Assembly (NCBI GenBank): GCA_934254585.1
Contig: CAKQLF010000001.1
Location: forward strand, 248,001-312,000
DNA length: 64,000 bases
Direction: 5' to 3'
Origin: an uncultured Alphaproteobacteria bacterium
Lineage (GTDB): Bacteria; Pseudomonadota; Alphaproteobacteria; RF32; CAG-239
Under the pieces are notes generated by a model. The model was given only the letters and a program-made list of their open reading frames with translations. It searched no databases and was not told the DNA's origin. Position numbers and translations under genes: made by a program. This document shows positions 8,652 to 16,981 of the stretch, one piece after another; the stretch's first letter is position 1; each line of letters begins with the position of its first letter.

Positions 8652-10454
8652 ATGAACGATTTAAGTTTAATCCGCAATTTTGCTATTATTGCCCATATTG
8701 ATCACGGAAAATCAACCATTGCCGACAGGTTGATTGAATATTGCGGCGGTTTGCAGCATCGTGAAATGACTGAACAAGTGTTGGACTCGATGGATATCGA
8801 AAAAGAACGCGGCATTACCATTAAGGCGCAAACAGTAAGATTGAACTATCACGCTAAAGACGGAAAAACTTATCAGCTTAATTTAATTGACACCCCGGGA
8901 CACGTTGATTTTACTTATGAGGTGTCGCGTTCGTTGGCCTCATGCGAGGGATCTGTTTTGGTGGTAGACGCCACTCAGGGAGTGGAAGCGCAAACTTTAG
9001 CAAATGTGTATTTGGCTTTAGATAATAATCACGAAATTGTTACGGCGTTAAATAAAATAGATTTACCTTCAGCCGAACCGGAAAAAGTAAAACAGCAAAT
9101 TGAAGATGTTATCGGATTGGACGCTTCCGATGCCGTCGAGGTTTCCGGAAAAACAGGGATAGGTATTGATAATTTGTTGGAAGAAATAGTCCATAAACTT
9201 CCGGCTCCTGTCGGAGATGACAGTGCTCCGTTGAAAGCATTGTTAATTGACAGTTGGTACGACTCTTATTTGGGGGTTATTATTTTAGTGCGGGTGAAAG
9301 ACGGGATTTTGCGTAAGAAACAAAATATTCGAATGATGTCGCACGGCGCGGATTATGTTATTGACAGAATCGGAATTTTTACGCCGAAAATGAAAGAAGT
9401 TGAGGCTTTGTACGCCGGTGAAGTCGGGTTTATTACCGCAAGTATCAAAAGTGTGGAAGATTGCAAGGTCGGTGATACGATTACGGATAATAAATTCCCT
9501 TGCGCCGCGCCGTTGGCTGGTTTTAAACCATCGGTATCGGTTGTGTTTTGCTCAATCTTTCCGGTGGACAGCAGTCAATATGGCGCATTAAAAGATGCTT
9601 TGGCAAAATTAAAACTAAATGATGCCAGTATTAATTATCAGCCTGAAAATTCAACGGCGTTAGGTTTAGGGTTTCGCTGTGGCTTTTTGGGCTTGTTACA
9701 TATGGATATTATTCAGGAGCGAATCGGTCGTGAATTTGATTTGGATATTATAACAACAGCTCCTTCCGTGGCATATAAAATTTATCTGACTAACGGCACG
9801 CAGATTATGTTGCATAATCCGGCTGATATGCCTGATATCTCAACAATAAGGCAAATCGAGGAGCCAATGGTGCAGGCAACGATTATGGTGCCGGACACTT
9901 ATTTGGGGGCGGTGCTGAAACTTTGCACCGAACGACGCGGCGAACAAGTTGATTTGACATACGTTGGCAATCGGGCAATGGTGGTCTATAAAATTCCACT
10001 GAGCGAAATTGTTTTTGATTTTTATGACAGACTGAAATCAATTACCAGCGGTTATGCCAGTTTTAATTATGAACTCGTCGGATATGCCCAATCTGATTTG
10101 GTGAAAGTGCAAATTTTAATTAATGAAGAACCGGTAGACGCACTGTCGTTTTTGTGCCATCGTTCCGAGGCAGAATCTCGAGGACGACAAATTTGCGGCC
10201 GGCTGAAAGATTTGATTCCGAAACATTTGTTTAAGATTCCGTTGCAGGCGGCAATCGGCGGGCGAATCGTGGCGCGTGAAACAATTTCGGCTTTGCGTAA
10301 AGATGTTACGGCCAAGTGTTATGGCGGTGACATAACGCGTAAGCGTAAATTGCTGGATAATCAAAAGAAAGGTAAACAGCGTATGCGGCAATTCGGTAAA
10401 GTTGAAGTACCGCAATCTGCTTTTATTGAAGCTTTGCGAATCGGTGATAATTAG
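8652..10454 (+). CDS. lepA: Elongation factor 4 (LepA), ribosome back-translocase GTPase
   Basis: This translational GTPase acts on stalled or mis-translocated ribosomes. G1 AHIDHGKST lies at about residues 14-22, the switch region with ERGITIKAQ follows, DTPGH is the G3 motif and NKID is G4. The C-terminal LepA-specific domain contains YGGDITRKRKLL and QKKGKQRM near residue 560. It is 600 residues, as usual. The ATG at 8652 is chosen because AAGGAG precedes it by 5-6 bases and the family starts M-N-D-L-x-x-I-R-N-F. An upstream in-frame TTG lacks a binding site. It is monocistronic and convergent with the next gene. Confidence 0.97.
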   Translation: MNDLSLIRNFAIIAHIDHGKSTIADRLIEYCGGLQHREMTEQVLDSMDIEKERGITIKAQTVRLNYHAKDGKTYQLNLIDTPGHVDFTYEVSRSLASCEGSVLVVDATQGVEAQTLANVYLALDNNHEIVTALNKIDLPSAEPEKVKQQIEDVIGLDASDAVEVSGKTGIGIDNLLEEIVHKLPAPVGDDSAPLKALLIDSWYDSYLGVIILVRVKDGILRKKQNIRMMSHGADYVIDRIGIFTPKMKEVEALYAGEVGFITASIKSVEDCKVGDTITDNKFPCAAPLAGFKPSVSVVFCSIFPVDSSQYGALKDALAKLKLNDASINYQPENSTALGLGFRCGFLGLLHMDIIQERIGREFDLDIITTAPSVAYKIYLTNGTQIMLHNPADMPDISTIRQIEEPMVQATIMVPDTYLGAVLKLCTERRGEQVDLTYVGNRAMVVYKIPLSEIVFDFYDRLKSITSGYASFNYELVGYAQSDLVKVQILINEEPVDALSFLCHRSEAESRGRQICGRLKDLIPKHLFKIPLQAAIGGRIVARETISALRKDVTAKCYGGDITRKRKLLDNQKKGKQRMRQFGKVEVPQSAFIEALRIGDN

Positions 10455-10464
10455 TGTTTGCGCT

Positions 10465-10869
10465 CTATTCTTTTAAGGGAGAAGCATCGAGGATATGTTC
10501 TTCACCATCAAATTTGCTGAGAGTTTCCTGTAATTCGGAATTATTTATTTTCTCTCCTTGAGAAATGTTTTGCAAATCTTTTTGATATTGTTTCATACTG
10601 TCCGCGGCTTTTTGGGAATAGTAATCTTTTTCTAAGTCCGGTTTCGCATTTTGAGGCAAAGAACGAGAATGTTTTTTTTCTGCTTGGATTGTGTATAAAT
10701 GATTTTCTTGCTCTTGAATTTGCGGTGTCGTGTTTGAATTTAAGGTGTTTGTCAGCGCGGTTTGGGGAATGAAAAAGTTTGGTTGCTTTTGTTTGCGTCT
10801 ATAGGCCGCATTTACGGTGGCAGCTCCGGTTAATAAACATATTATTAAAATTACGATTAGTTTTTTCAC
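10465..10869 (-). CDS. Small exported protein of unknown function
   Basis: This 134-residue protein has a clear signal peptide (residues 1-21, LIVILIICLLTGAATVNA). The mature part is low-complexity and polar, with Gln, Lys and Asn and few hydrophobic residues (KDYYSQKAADSMKQYQKDL), likely helical or disordered. No domain is recognised. The promoter region is shared, divergently, with the gene at 10963. Its stop is 10 bases from the lepA stop, so the two genes converge. Confidence 0.55.
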   Translation of the reverse strand: MKKLIVILIICLLTGAATVNAAYRRKQKQPNFFIPQTALTNTLNSNTTPQIQEQENHLYTIQAEKKHSRSLPQNAKPDLEKDYYSQKAADSMKQYQKDLQNISQGEKINNSELQETLSKFDGEEHILDASPLKE

Positions 10870-10962
10870 TTTTCTTCTCCAAAGTTGATTGGTGATATTC
10901 TAAGCCAAAAATATTTTTTTTGTCTTAATACAGGCTTAATAAATGCGTGTTAATATTTTTGT

Positions 10963-11634
10963 ATGAAAAAATTGTTGCTGTTTATAGGAATATTTTTATC
11001 GCTGGATTTTGGCTGTGCTTGCGGGGCAACAACAAATCCGGAGGATTTATGCCGAAAAATAGCTCAAGCTGATTTTAAAAAAGCGGAAATTATATCCCAT
11101 CTGGGAAAAATTAATTATATCGGTGATTACAGTTCTAAGGAATTGGCCGAAAAGTTTCCCGAAAGAGCCGTGAAAAATCAAGATATGTTGGGGTTAACCG
11201 CAATCGCATTGGAATATTCGGTGATTTTGCACATAAATAAGTATAAAATGTCTGATGGGTCTTTTTGTGTATATCCCAAAAATGTTCAGGTTGATATCGG
11301 CTATAGTAATCCGACGATTTATTTGTCTTCCGATTTAAAAAAAGGTAGCTGTGTTTATAAAAGAACTTTGCGTCACGAGTGGCAACATCTTGTTTTAATT
11401 TATATTTATTTTCAGCAATATATACATAGCATAAAGCGGAATTTAAGTTTAGGGCCGCAAATTTTGGTAACAAAAAAAACAGAAACGGCCGACAATTTAT
11501 TGCAACAGAAATATTCTGAAACAATTGAAAAAATCCACTCCGCTAATATGGAAAAATTAATGGAGTTTGAAAAGCAATTGGACTCGTTTGAAAATTATCA
11601 AAATGAAGGCAATTTGTGCAAGTCTGATGAATAG
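10963..11634 (+). CDS. Exported protein with HExxH metallopeptidase motif
   Basis: This 223-residue protein has a signal sequence at residues 1-22 (ending GCACG or CGA, possibly a lipobox near Cys18-Cys20). RHEWQH at 137-142 is an HExxH zinc-protease signature, preceded by a conserved-looking Cys-Val-Tyr-Lys-Arg. Five cysteines suggest disulfides in the periplasm. The C-terminal 60 residues form an amphipathic Glu/Lys-rich helix. I infer a small periplasmic zinc protease of unknown substrate. The third metal ligand is not evident, so the activity is uncertain. The gene appears monocistronic and converges on the HAD gene with only one base between the stops. Confidence 0.55.
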   Translation: MKKLLLFIGIFLSLDFGCACGATTNPEDLCRKIAQADFKKAEIISHLGKINYIGDYSSKELAEKFPERAVKNQDMLGLTAIALEYSVILHINKYKMSDGSFCVYPKNVQVDIGYSNPTIYLSSDLKKGSCVYKRTLRHEWQHLVLIYIYFQQYIHSIKRNLSLGPQILVTKKTETADNLLQQKYSETIEKIHSANMEKLMEFEKQLDSFENYQNEGNLCKSDE

Positions 11635-11635
11635 G

Positions 11636-12307
11636 TCAGCAACAAAATTCTTTTTCCAGATACTGCAAACATTCATTAATGTTATCAACGGCAATATCAA
11701 TATATTCGTTGCATTTATCATTCGGTTTTCCGTGGCATAAGCGCATTGTAACCATTCCGGCTTTTTTTGCAAATTCCAAATTTGAATAACTATCATCAAT
11801 AAACAGGCAATTTTCGGCATTATGTTTTATTTTTTCGCATAATTTCAGATAAACGTCAGGGCTTTCATTTTTTTTGTAGCAGTCAAAGTCTTCAACCGAA
11901 TAGAATTTTCCGGCAAAAAAGTCATAAAGTCCGATGTGTTTCAAAATGGCCTCGCAAGCCGCGCGCGAACTGGTTGATAAAATATATTGTGAGCACTTCA
12001 GTTTTTCAATACGCTCCAAAAGTCCCTCATAAGGAACAATAGGATGAAGATTATATTCTTTGCGTTTGTGATAGGCATCGAACATTTCTTTGGGAGAAAT
12101 CCCGAATTTTTGCACAAAAATCTCGCCGCCGTCACGATATTTTCGATATGACTCGGTAACCATTGCTTTAGCTGTTGGAAAATCCAACGGTAAGTTCAAA
12201 TCTTCAATAGCCGCTTTAGCTGTTATTTCATCTAATAAGTCGTGAAATTCAGGTGTTTCACGGTATAAAGTGTTGTCTAAATCCCATACAATAACGTTCT
12301 GTTTCAT
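11636..12307 (-). CDS. HAD-superfamily hydrolase (pyrimidine 5'-nucleotidase-like)
   Basis: This is a soluble phosphatase of the haloacid dehalogenase fold. Motif I VWDLDNTLYRE lies at about residues 6-16, a helical cap follows, motif II is STSSRA near 112, a lysine near 145 is the motif III candidate, and motif IV FIDDSYSNLEFAKKAGM lies near 175. The pattern fits the SDT1/pyrimidine 5'-nucleotidase subfamily that dephosphorylates UMP or CMP. The ATG at 12307 is preferred to upstream in-frame starts because AAGGA sits 7 bases before it. The stop is adjacent to the stop of the convergent HExxH gene. Confidence 0.82.
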   Translation of the reverse strand: MKQNVIVWDLDNTLYRETPEFHDLLDEITAKAAIEDLNLPLDFPTAKAMVTESYRKYRDGGEIFVQKFGISPKEMFDAYHKRKEYNLHPIVPYEGLLERIEKLKCSQYILSTSSRAACEAILKHIGLYDFFAGKFYSVEDFDCYKKNESPDVYLKLCEKIKHNAENCLFIDDSYSNLEFAKKAGMVTMRLCHGKPNDKCNEYIDIAVDNINECLQYLEKEFCC

Positions 12308-12410
12308 AGTCATATCCTTTTCAAACTCATCTAAAAATATCATAATTTTAGGCGAGGTCAAGGTTTAAATCTGCTAACTAAACGCTATATTTGGGCTAAA
12401 GGAGAGAAAA

Positions 12411-12638
12411 ATGAATAAATTGCAAAAATTTGTCGTAACGTTGTGTGTTTGGACTTCTGTTTCGGTCTTTTCAAATAACGATTTTTCCGCTCAAAATGTT
12501 TCGGTAAAAGAACACGATAACTTTTTATCTTTTTCAAAAACAAAAAAAGAGGACTTAAAAATAAAAAATTCCCCTAAAAAAGAAGAGGGGAAAAATATAA
12601 AAAATTTCAAATTTTTACCGGCAAAAACAAAAAATTAG
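12411..12638 (+). CDS. Small exported Lys-rich protein
   Basis: This 75-residue protein has a good ribosome binding site (AAAGGAGAG) and a signal peptide at residues 1-20 (FVVTLCVWTSVSVF). The mature part is very rich in Lys and Asn. It is not recognised. The 3' end overlaps the cmk 3' end by 4 bases, and codons 53-61 coincide with a hairpin that looks like the cmk terminator, so the coding sequence and the antisense terminator share bases. It could be a real small protein or a fortuitous frame, though the start signal and signal peptide favour real. Confidence 0.45.
   Translation: MNKLQKFVVTLCVWTSVSVFSNNDFSAQNVSVKEHDNFLSFSKTKKEDLKIKNSPKKEEGKNIKNFKFLPAKTKN
12569..12592 (-). terminator. Probable cmk terminator inside an opposing small gene
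   Basis: The stem TTCCCCT (12569-12575) pairs with AGGGGAA (12586-12592). On the minus strand it is followed by a run of U residues. It lies about 45 bases beyond the cmk stop and inside the plus-strand gene 12411-12638. Confidence 0.6.
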
Positions 12639-13309
12639 CGATTGTCAAGCTCGGATAATTTTTTATCAATCAAAGGTTCGATAACTTTTAGCGAATCGGC
12701 CAATTGTTTGTCTGAAGTATCTATCAATATTGCATCGTCAGCAGGTTTAAGCGGAGCGGTGCTACGATTCGAGTCACGCTCATCTCGGGCTTTCATATCA
12801 TTATAAACTTGTTCAAACGAAGTACTGTGGCCGGCGGCTTTCAAATCATTGTATCGGCGGCGAGCTCTTATTTCCAAGTCAGCAATAACATAAAATTTTA
12901 ACTCAGCTTGAGGACAAATCACAGTTCCGGTGTCACGGCCGTCATAGATTGCTCCCCGAGCCGGTGTTCCGTCCGAAAAGACAGGGTTTAGCGCAAAGTC
13001 TTTTTGCATAGTCAACAAGGCGGCGCGGACACGCGGTTGTGCCGAAACAATGGACGCGGCTTTGCTGCCGATGTCGGAACGAAAATCTTTGTTTTTAGCT
13101 AAATTCATCATTTGCGGAAAAGTAAGGGTTTGCGCAATTTTTTCGGCTTTGTCTTCATCATTTAAATCATCACCATTTAAAACCATCTGCAAGCCAACGG
13201 CGCGATATACCATTCCGGTATCAAAGTAAGCCATTTTGTATTTTTCGGCTAATGCCGCCGCAATTGTGCCTTTGCCTGAACCGGCCGGACCATCAATAGT
13301 GATAATCAT
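12635..13309 (-). CDS. cmk: Cytidylate kinase
   Basis: This enzyme phosphorylates CMP and dCMP with ATP in pyrimidine nucleotide recycling. The Walker A motif IDGPAGSGKGTIA lies at about residues 4-16, followed by the CMP-binding segment YFDTGMVYRAV at about 28-38 and the arginine-rich segment GRDTGTVICPQA near 124. The lid contains RARRRYNDL and RDERDSNR. Its 224 residues are typical. A short AT-rich gap separates it from the divergent rsmE gene, so the two probably have divergent promoters there. Confidence 0.95.
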   Translation of the reverse strand: MIITIDGPAGSGKGTIAAALAEKYKMAYFDTGMVYRAVGLQMVLNGDDLNDEDKAEKIAQTLTFPQMMNLAKNKDFRSDIGSKAASIVSAQPRVRAALLTMQKDFALNPVFSDGTPARGAIYDGRDTGTVICPQAELKFYVIADLEIRARRRYNDLKAAGHSTSFEQVYNDMKARDERDSNRSTAPLKPADDAILIDTSDKQLADSLKVIEPLIDKKLSELDNR

Positions 13310-13413
13310 TTTTTATATCCTTACAAAATAAAATACGTTATATTTTCCTTAACATATATAGTATATAATCACAAAATAAAAATGTTTTTATGCAATGTTT
13401 TTTGAGTCTGGAA

Positions 13414-14136
13414 ATGATTGTACGACTTTATTGTAATGAAAAGTTGAAAGAAATCGGGCAAACAGTTTGTTTAAACGATAAGCAAATTCATTATCTTGGC
13501 AATGTGCTGAGAATGAAAATCGGTGATGTGTTTTATTTGTTTGATGGTGAAAACGGTGAGTTTGAAGCACAAATTTCAGATATGTCAAAAAAATCAGGAT
13601 TGGCCGTTTTGTTAAAGCAAACCCAAAAAATGCGCCGTTCCCCTGATGTGTGGTTGCTGTTTGCGCCGTTGAAAAAGGATAAGACCGATATGGTTTTACA
13701 AAAAGCTACGGAATTGGGAGTTAGAAAAATTATTCCCGTGCAAACTGATTTTACAAATGCCGAAAAAGTTCGTTTGGAACGGTATGAAACTCAGGTGGAA
13801 GAAGCGGCAGAACAATGTCGACGCTTAGATGTTCCGGAATTAGAAAATATCAGCACTTTGGATAAAGTTTTAGAAAACTGGCCCGAAGATAGAACTCTGT
13901 TTTTTATGAATGAAAAAGGAGCTGGCTCGCAAGTGCTTAACTTGTTGGCAAATGCACCTAAAGCGGCGATTTTAATCGGACCTGAAGGGGGCTTCAGTCA
14001 GCAAGAATGTAAAAAACTGTTGGAGCGACCATTTGTAAAAAGCATTTATCTTAGAGGGCAAATTTTGCGAGCAGAAACGGCGGCAATTGCTGCGCTTTCA
14101 TGTTGGCAGGCAGTTAATGGAGATTGGGCAAAATGA
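13414..14136 (+). CDS. rsmE: 16S rRNA (uracil-N3)-methyltransferase RsmE
   Basis: This SPOUT-family methyltransferase modifies a uridine in helix 44 of 16S rRNA. The N-terminal PUA-like domain includes IHYLGNVLRMKIGD. The knotted SAM-binding domain has KATELGVRKIIPVQT, EQCRRLDVPE, LIGPEGGFSQQE and LRGQILRAETAA near the C-terminus. The start at 13414 (MIVRLYC) fits the family N-terminus. An in-frame ATG at 13390 would add eight residues and has no better binding site. The stop overlaps the next start as ATGA. Confidence 0.92.
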   Translation: MIVRLYCNEKLKEIGQTVCLNDKQIHYLGNVLRMKIGDVFYLFDGENGEFEAQISDMSKKSGLAVLLKQTQKMRRSPDVWLLFAPLKKDKTDMVLQKATELGVRKIIPVQTDFTNAEKVRLERYETQVEEAAEQCRRLDVPELENISTLDKVLENWPEDRTLFFMNEKGAGSQVLNLLANAPKAAILIGPEGGFSQQECKKLLERPFVKSIYLRGQILRAETAAIAALSCWQAVNGDWAK

Positions 14137-14813
14137 AATTTTTAATAGCAGATGACCACGAATTGTTTTTACAAGGTTTAGAGTTTATTTTGCATAAACA
14201 ATATCCGCAGGCGGAAATTGTTTTAACAAACAGCTATACCGGAATTTTTGAGATTTTGGCTAAACAAAAAAATTTTGATTTGATTGTGACTGATTTGGCG
14301 ATGCCGGGTGTTAATTGGCAAGAAGCTCTCAGTCGGATTCACACTATGTGTCCTGATGTTCCGGTTATAATTATTTCTGCCGTATTTGATAAGGAAATTT
14401 TACAAAAGACCTTTGACATCGGGGTTGCCGGTTATGTTTCAAAATCTTTTCCAAACAGCATAATAATCAGTGCCATTAATCTGGTTCTGGCCGGTGGAAT
14501 GTATATTCCTCCGGAGTTGCTTCGGAGTAATTTGCAAAATGCTTCTCTGCCAATCGGTGAGTTGATGAAAGATTTAGATGAAAAACCTAAGTCCGTACGC
14601 GAAAATAATATTTTAACACCTCGACAAACAGAAGTTTTGCAGTGTTTGGCCGAAGGGCTTTCAAATAAACAGATTGCATATCGTCTGGGGTTAAGCGAGG
14701 GAACAGTAAAAATACATATCACCTTGCTGATGCGGGCTTTAGATGTCAGTAACAGACTGCAGGCTGTGCGCGAGGCTCAGCACCGAGGTTTGTTAAAAGC
14801 TGATGAGGTTTAA
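14133..14813 (+). CDS. LuxR/NarL-type response regulator
   Basis: This is a two-component response regulator. The receiver domain (about 1-120) has ADDHE at 6-10 and the phospho-acceptor Asp in LIVTDLAMPG near residue 53. It continues with VIIISA and the conserved Lys in VSKSF. A linker leads to a LuxR-type HTH (about 155-220): LTPRQTEVLQCLAEGLSNKQIA and LSEGTVKIHI. No histidine kinase is next to it, so the partner is elsewhere. The ATG at 14133 overlaps the rsmE stop, and the RquA-like gene follows directly, so a regulator shares an operon with a possible rhodoquinone enzyme. Confidence 0.9.
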   Translation: MKFLIADDHELFLQGLEFILHKQYPQAEIVLTNSYTGIFEILAKQKNFDLIVTDLAMPGVNWQEALSRIHTMCPDVPVIIISAVFDKEILQKTFDIGVAGYVSKSFPNSIIISAINLVLAGGMYIPPELLRSNLQNASLPIGELMKDLDEKPKSVRENNILTPRQTEVLQCLAEGLSNKQIAYRLGLSEGTVKIHITLLMRALDVSNRLQAVREAQHRGLLKADEV

Positions 14814-14814
14814 A

Positions 14815-15537
14815 ATGGTAAAAGGAAAAAAAACAAATCAACTTCCGCCCTATATGGGAATTTTTAGCAATTTAATCTATGAAAACAAAATTATTTCAGG
14901 GATTTTTGATGACTCGCGTATTGTCAGATTGCGTAGCTTGGGATTGCAGAAAAAAATTGTGTCGGAGTTGTTGCGCGATATTTCTAAAAACGCTCACGTC
15001 TTGCAAATAGGTTTGGTTTTCGGTGATGAAATTCTGAGAGTTTATGACAAAGTCAAAAAACAGGGAAAACTGGATATTTTTGATGTTTCTGATACGCAGA
15101 TAGCTTTGGCAAAAGAAAAATATGCCCGTAAAAATATTGAAATAAGTAACTATAATGCCGCAGTTGAATGGGACGAGAAATATGATGTGGTTATATGTTA
15201 TAATTTGTTACACGAGCTTCCGCTTAAAACCAGACAAAAAGTGATGGACAATGTTTTGACCAGTTTGGCTATGGGCGGAAAGGCCATATTCGTAGATTAT
15301 GCCAAACCTGTTTGGTGGCAATTGTTTCGTTGGCCTCTGTGGGTGTTTAATCGCCTGTATCAGCCTTTTGCCGAGAGTTTGTGGCAAAAACCATTGGAAA
15401 AGTTTTGCAGCAAAAAAGATGATTATCGTTGGCAGCACAGCTATTTTGGCGGCGGTTTGTGGCAAAAAACCATAGCGGTTAGAAAAATTTTAAGCAACGA
15501 AGATGTGCGAAAGTTGACAGCGTTATTTAGAAAATAA
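14815..15537 (+). CDS. rquA: RquA-like class I methyltransferase-fold protein (rhodoquinone biosynthesis candidate)
   Basis: This 240-residue protein has the SAM-dependent methyltransferase fold: HVLQIGLVFGDE near 59-70, DIFDVSDTQ near 87-95 and YDVVICYNLLHELP near 121-134. It then has VDYAKPVWW and a C-terminal RLYQPFAESLW. This combination is what I recall of RquA, which converts ubiquinone to rhodoquinone, the low-potential quinone used with fumarate reductase under anaerobiosis. The generic alternative is an unassigned class I methyltransferase. The start at 14815 is chosen for GAGG six bases upstream. It is the last gene of an operon with rsmE and a response regulator and is followed by a strong terminator. 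Confidence 0.5.
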   Translation: MVKGKKTNQLPPYMGIFSNLIYENKIISGIFDDSRIVRLRSLGLQKKIVSELLRDISKNAHVLQIGLVFGDEILRVYDKVKKQGKLDIFDVSDTQIALAKEKYARKNIEISNYNAAVEWDEKYDVVICYNLLHELPLKTRQKVMDNVLTSLAMGGKAIFVDYAKPVWWQLFRWPLWVFNRLYQPFAESLWQKPLEKFCSKKDDYRWQHSYFGGGLWQKTIAVRKILSNEDVRKLTALFRK

Positions 15538-15570
15538 AAGAAACAGCGGTTATCTCCCGCTGTTTCTTTT
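15536..15570. terminator. Bidirectional terminator between convergent genes
   Basis: A 14-base-pair perfect stem (15536-15549 with 15557-15570) with A and T tracts on its two sides. The stop codon of the minus-strand gene lies in the 7-base loop and its last codons form one arm. Confidence 0.9.
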
Positions 15571-16848
15571 TTGTAAAAATTGTTGCAAATTAAGAGTTTT
15601 TTCTGTTCCGTCTTTTCTGATGATTGTTCCGTCAGAATTTGTTGCGGGACGTTGCGTGCGCGTCATATCCACTTTTTGGGTTTCATCGGGAGTCAAAATT
15701 TTATCAACCATTTCTTTTATTTCTTGTTTGTCGTCTTTTACTTTTTGATTGAATTGACTGTACATATCGTCAGCACCCTCATAGCCGGCAATGGCTAGCT
15801 GTCTAGCGGTTTCAAGTGTTATGTAGTTGCACCGATTACATTCTTTGGCTTTGTTTAACACTTTCGTTTCCGCCAGATTTCTTTCGGAATTACAACCGAA
15901 AGCAATTGAGGATGACAGATATACACCTGCATTGCCGACTGAAACGCAAGAAGCGTCACGAAGCCCGTTTTTTTGGGCGAAAAGTTTAGCTTTTTTGGCG
16001 GGAATATTTTTGCCGTTTTCAATCGGATAAAAAGCTATGGCATATTCTTTTTCCGCTTTCATCAATTCATCATAGTGTTCTGAGCTCAGCTTTTTTATGT
16101 CGTTTATAAAGGCATTTGAGAAACGGCGCGGGCTTTTAGGCGTCGCACCTCTTTCTGTTATTCCGACAACAGAAAGTTTGTTCATATCTCTCAAGGCTTT
16201 TTGTCGTTCTAAGACGCCGGAAACTCCGGTTTTCAGCTCTCCGTCTTCAGTGTAAAGCTGTTTTCGTGCTTTTTCAAGAATTTCCGCATTTTCAGGAGTG
16301 TTTTTTATGTATTTGGCCGCTATATTGTGTAGATTTTCATCGGGAGAGCAATATAAACTGCGAACAAAATTTTTAGCAATAACCTCATTACCCTGAAAAA
16401 TAAACATTCTGGTTCGAGCCTTGTTTAAATTGACAATATCACCTTTTTGTCCTTCACGATTTTCCATAACACTGGTCACTTCGTGGTTATAGATTTCGCG
16501 AGAATCCACGCGTTTGACATTCATTAAACCATCGTTACGCCAATCATCAACATTCATAATATATTCCGTGTGTCGGTTGATGGCGGCATATTCTTGAGGA
16601 AGTTCTTGGGCTTTTTCAAAAGAAATGGTTTTGCCTGATATTTCCGGAACAGCCTCTATATTTACTTCTTTAGGGGTTGAAGTAATGGTCATTGTGGTTG
16701 TTTCGTTTTCTTTTTCAGAGGGAAGCACATTTTGCGCCGTCATTTGGGTGGAATAGCTGGAAACCGCACCGACAGCCGCAATTTTAAGATAAGTTTTCAT
16801 TTTGTTGATTTTTTCGGACAATGTATTTTCTTTTGTGTTGACAACCAT
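15550..16848 (-). CDS. Uncharacterised exported protein
   Basis: This 432-residue protein begins with a short charged N-terminus and then a hydrophobic stretch with YLKIAAVGAVSS near residues 22-33, likely a signal peptide or membrane anchor. The rest is soluble and mostly helical, rich in Glu, Lys and Asn. Three close cysteine positions (CNSERNL, CNRCNY near residue 335-355) might form disulfides. I do not recognise a domain. ATG 16848 is preferred because GGAAG lies upstream at workable spacing. It is monocistronic, divergent from lysS and convergent with the RquA-like gene, sharing a terminator there. Confidence 0.6.
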   Translation of the reverse strand: MVVNTKENTLSEKINKMKTYLKIAAVGAVSSYSTQMTAQNVLPSEKENETTTMTITSTPKEVNIEAVPEISGKTISFEKAQELPQEYAAINRHTEYIMNVDDWRNDGLMNVKRVDSREIYNHEVTSVMENREGQKGDIVNLNKARTRMFIFQGNEVIAKNFVRSLYCSPDENLHNIAAKYIKNTPENAEILEKARKQLYTEDGELKTGVSGVLERQKALRDMNKLSVVGITERGATPKSPRRFSNAFINDIKKLSSEHYDELMKAEKEYAIAFYPIENGKNIPAKKAKLFAQKNGLRDASCVSVGNAGVYLSSSIAFGCNSERNLAETKVLNKAKECNRCNYITLETARQLAIAGYEGADDMYSQFNQKVKDDKQEIKEMVDKILTPDETQKVDMTRTQRPATNSDGTIIRKDGTEKTLNLQQFLQKRNSGR

Positions 16849-16981
16849 TTTATATCTTCCTCCATCTGTTACCATATTTATAATAACATATTTATGTTTG
16901 ATAATCCAGTTTTTTATTGAAAAAAAAATTTGTCAAGGTTATAGTCACGTTAGTTTATTTTATTTATGTAGGACAATGAAA

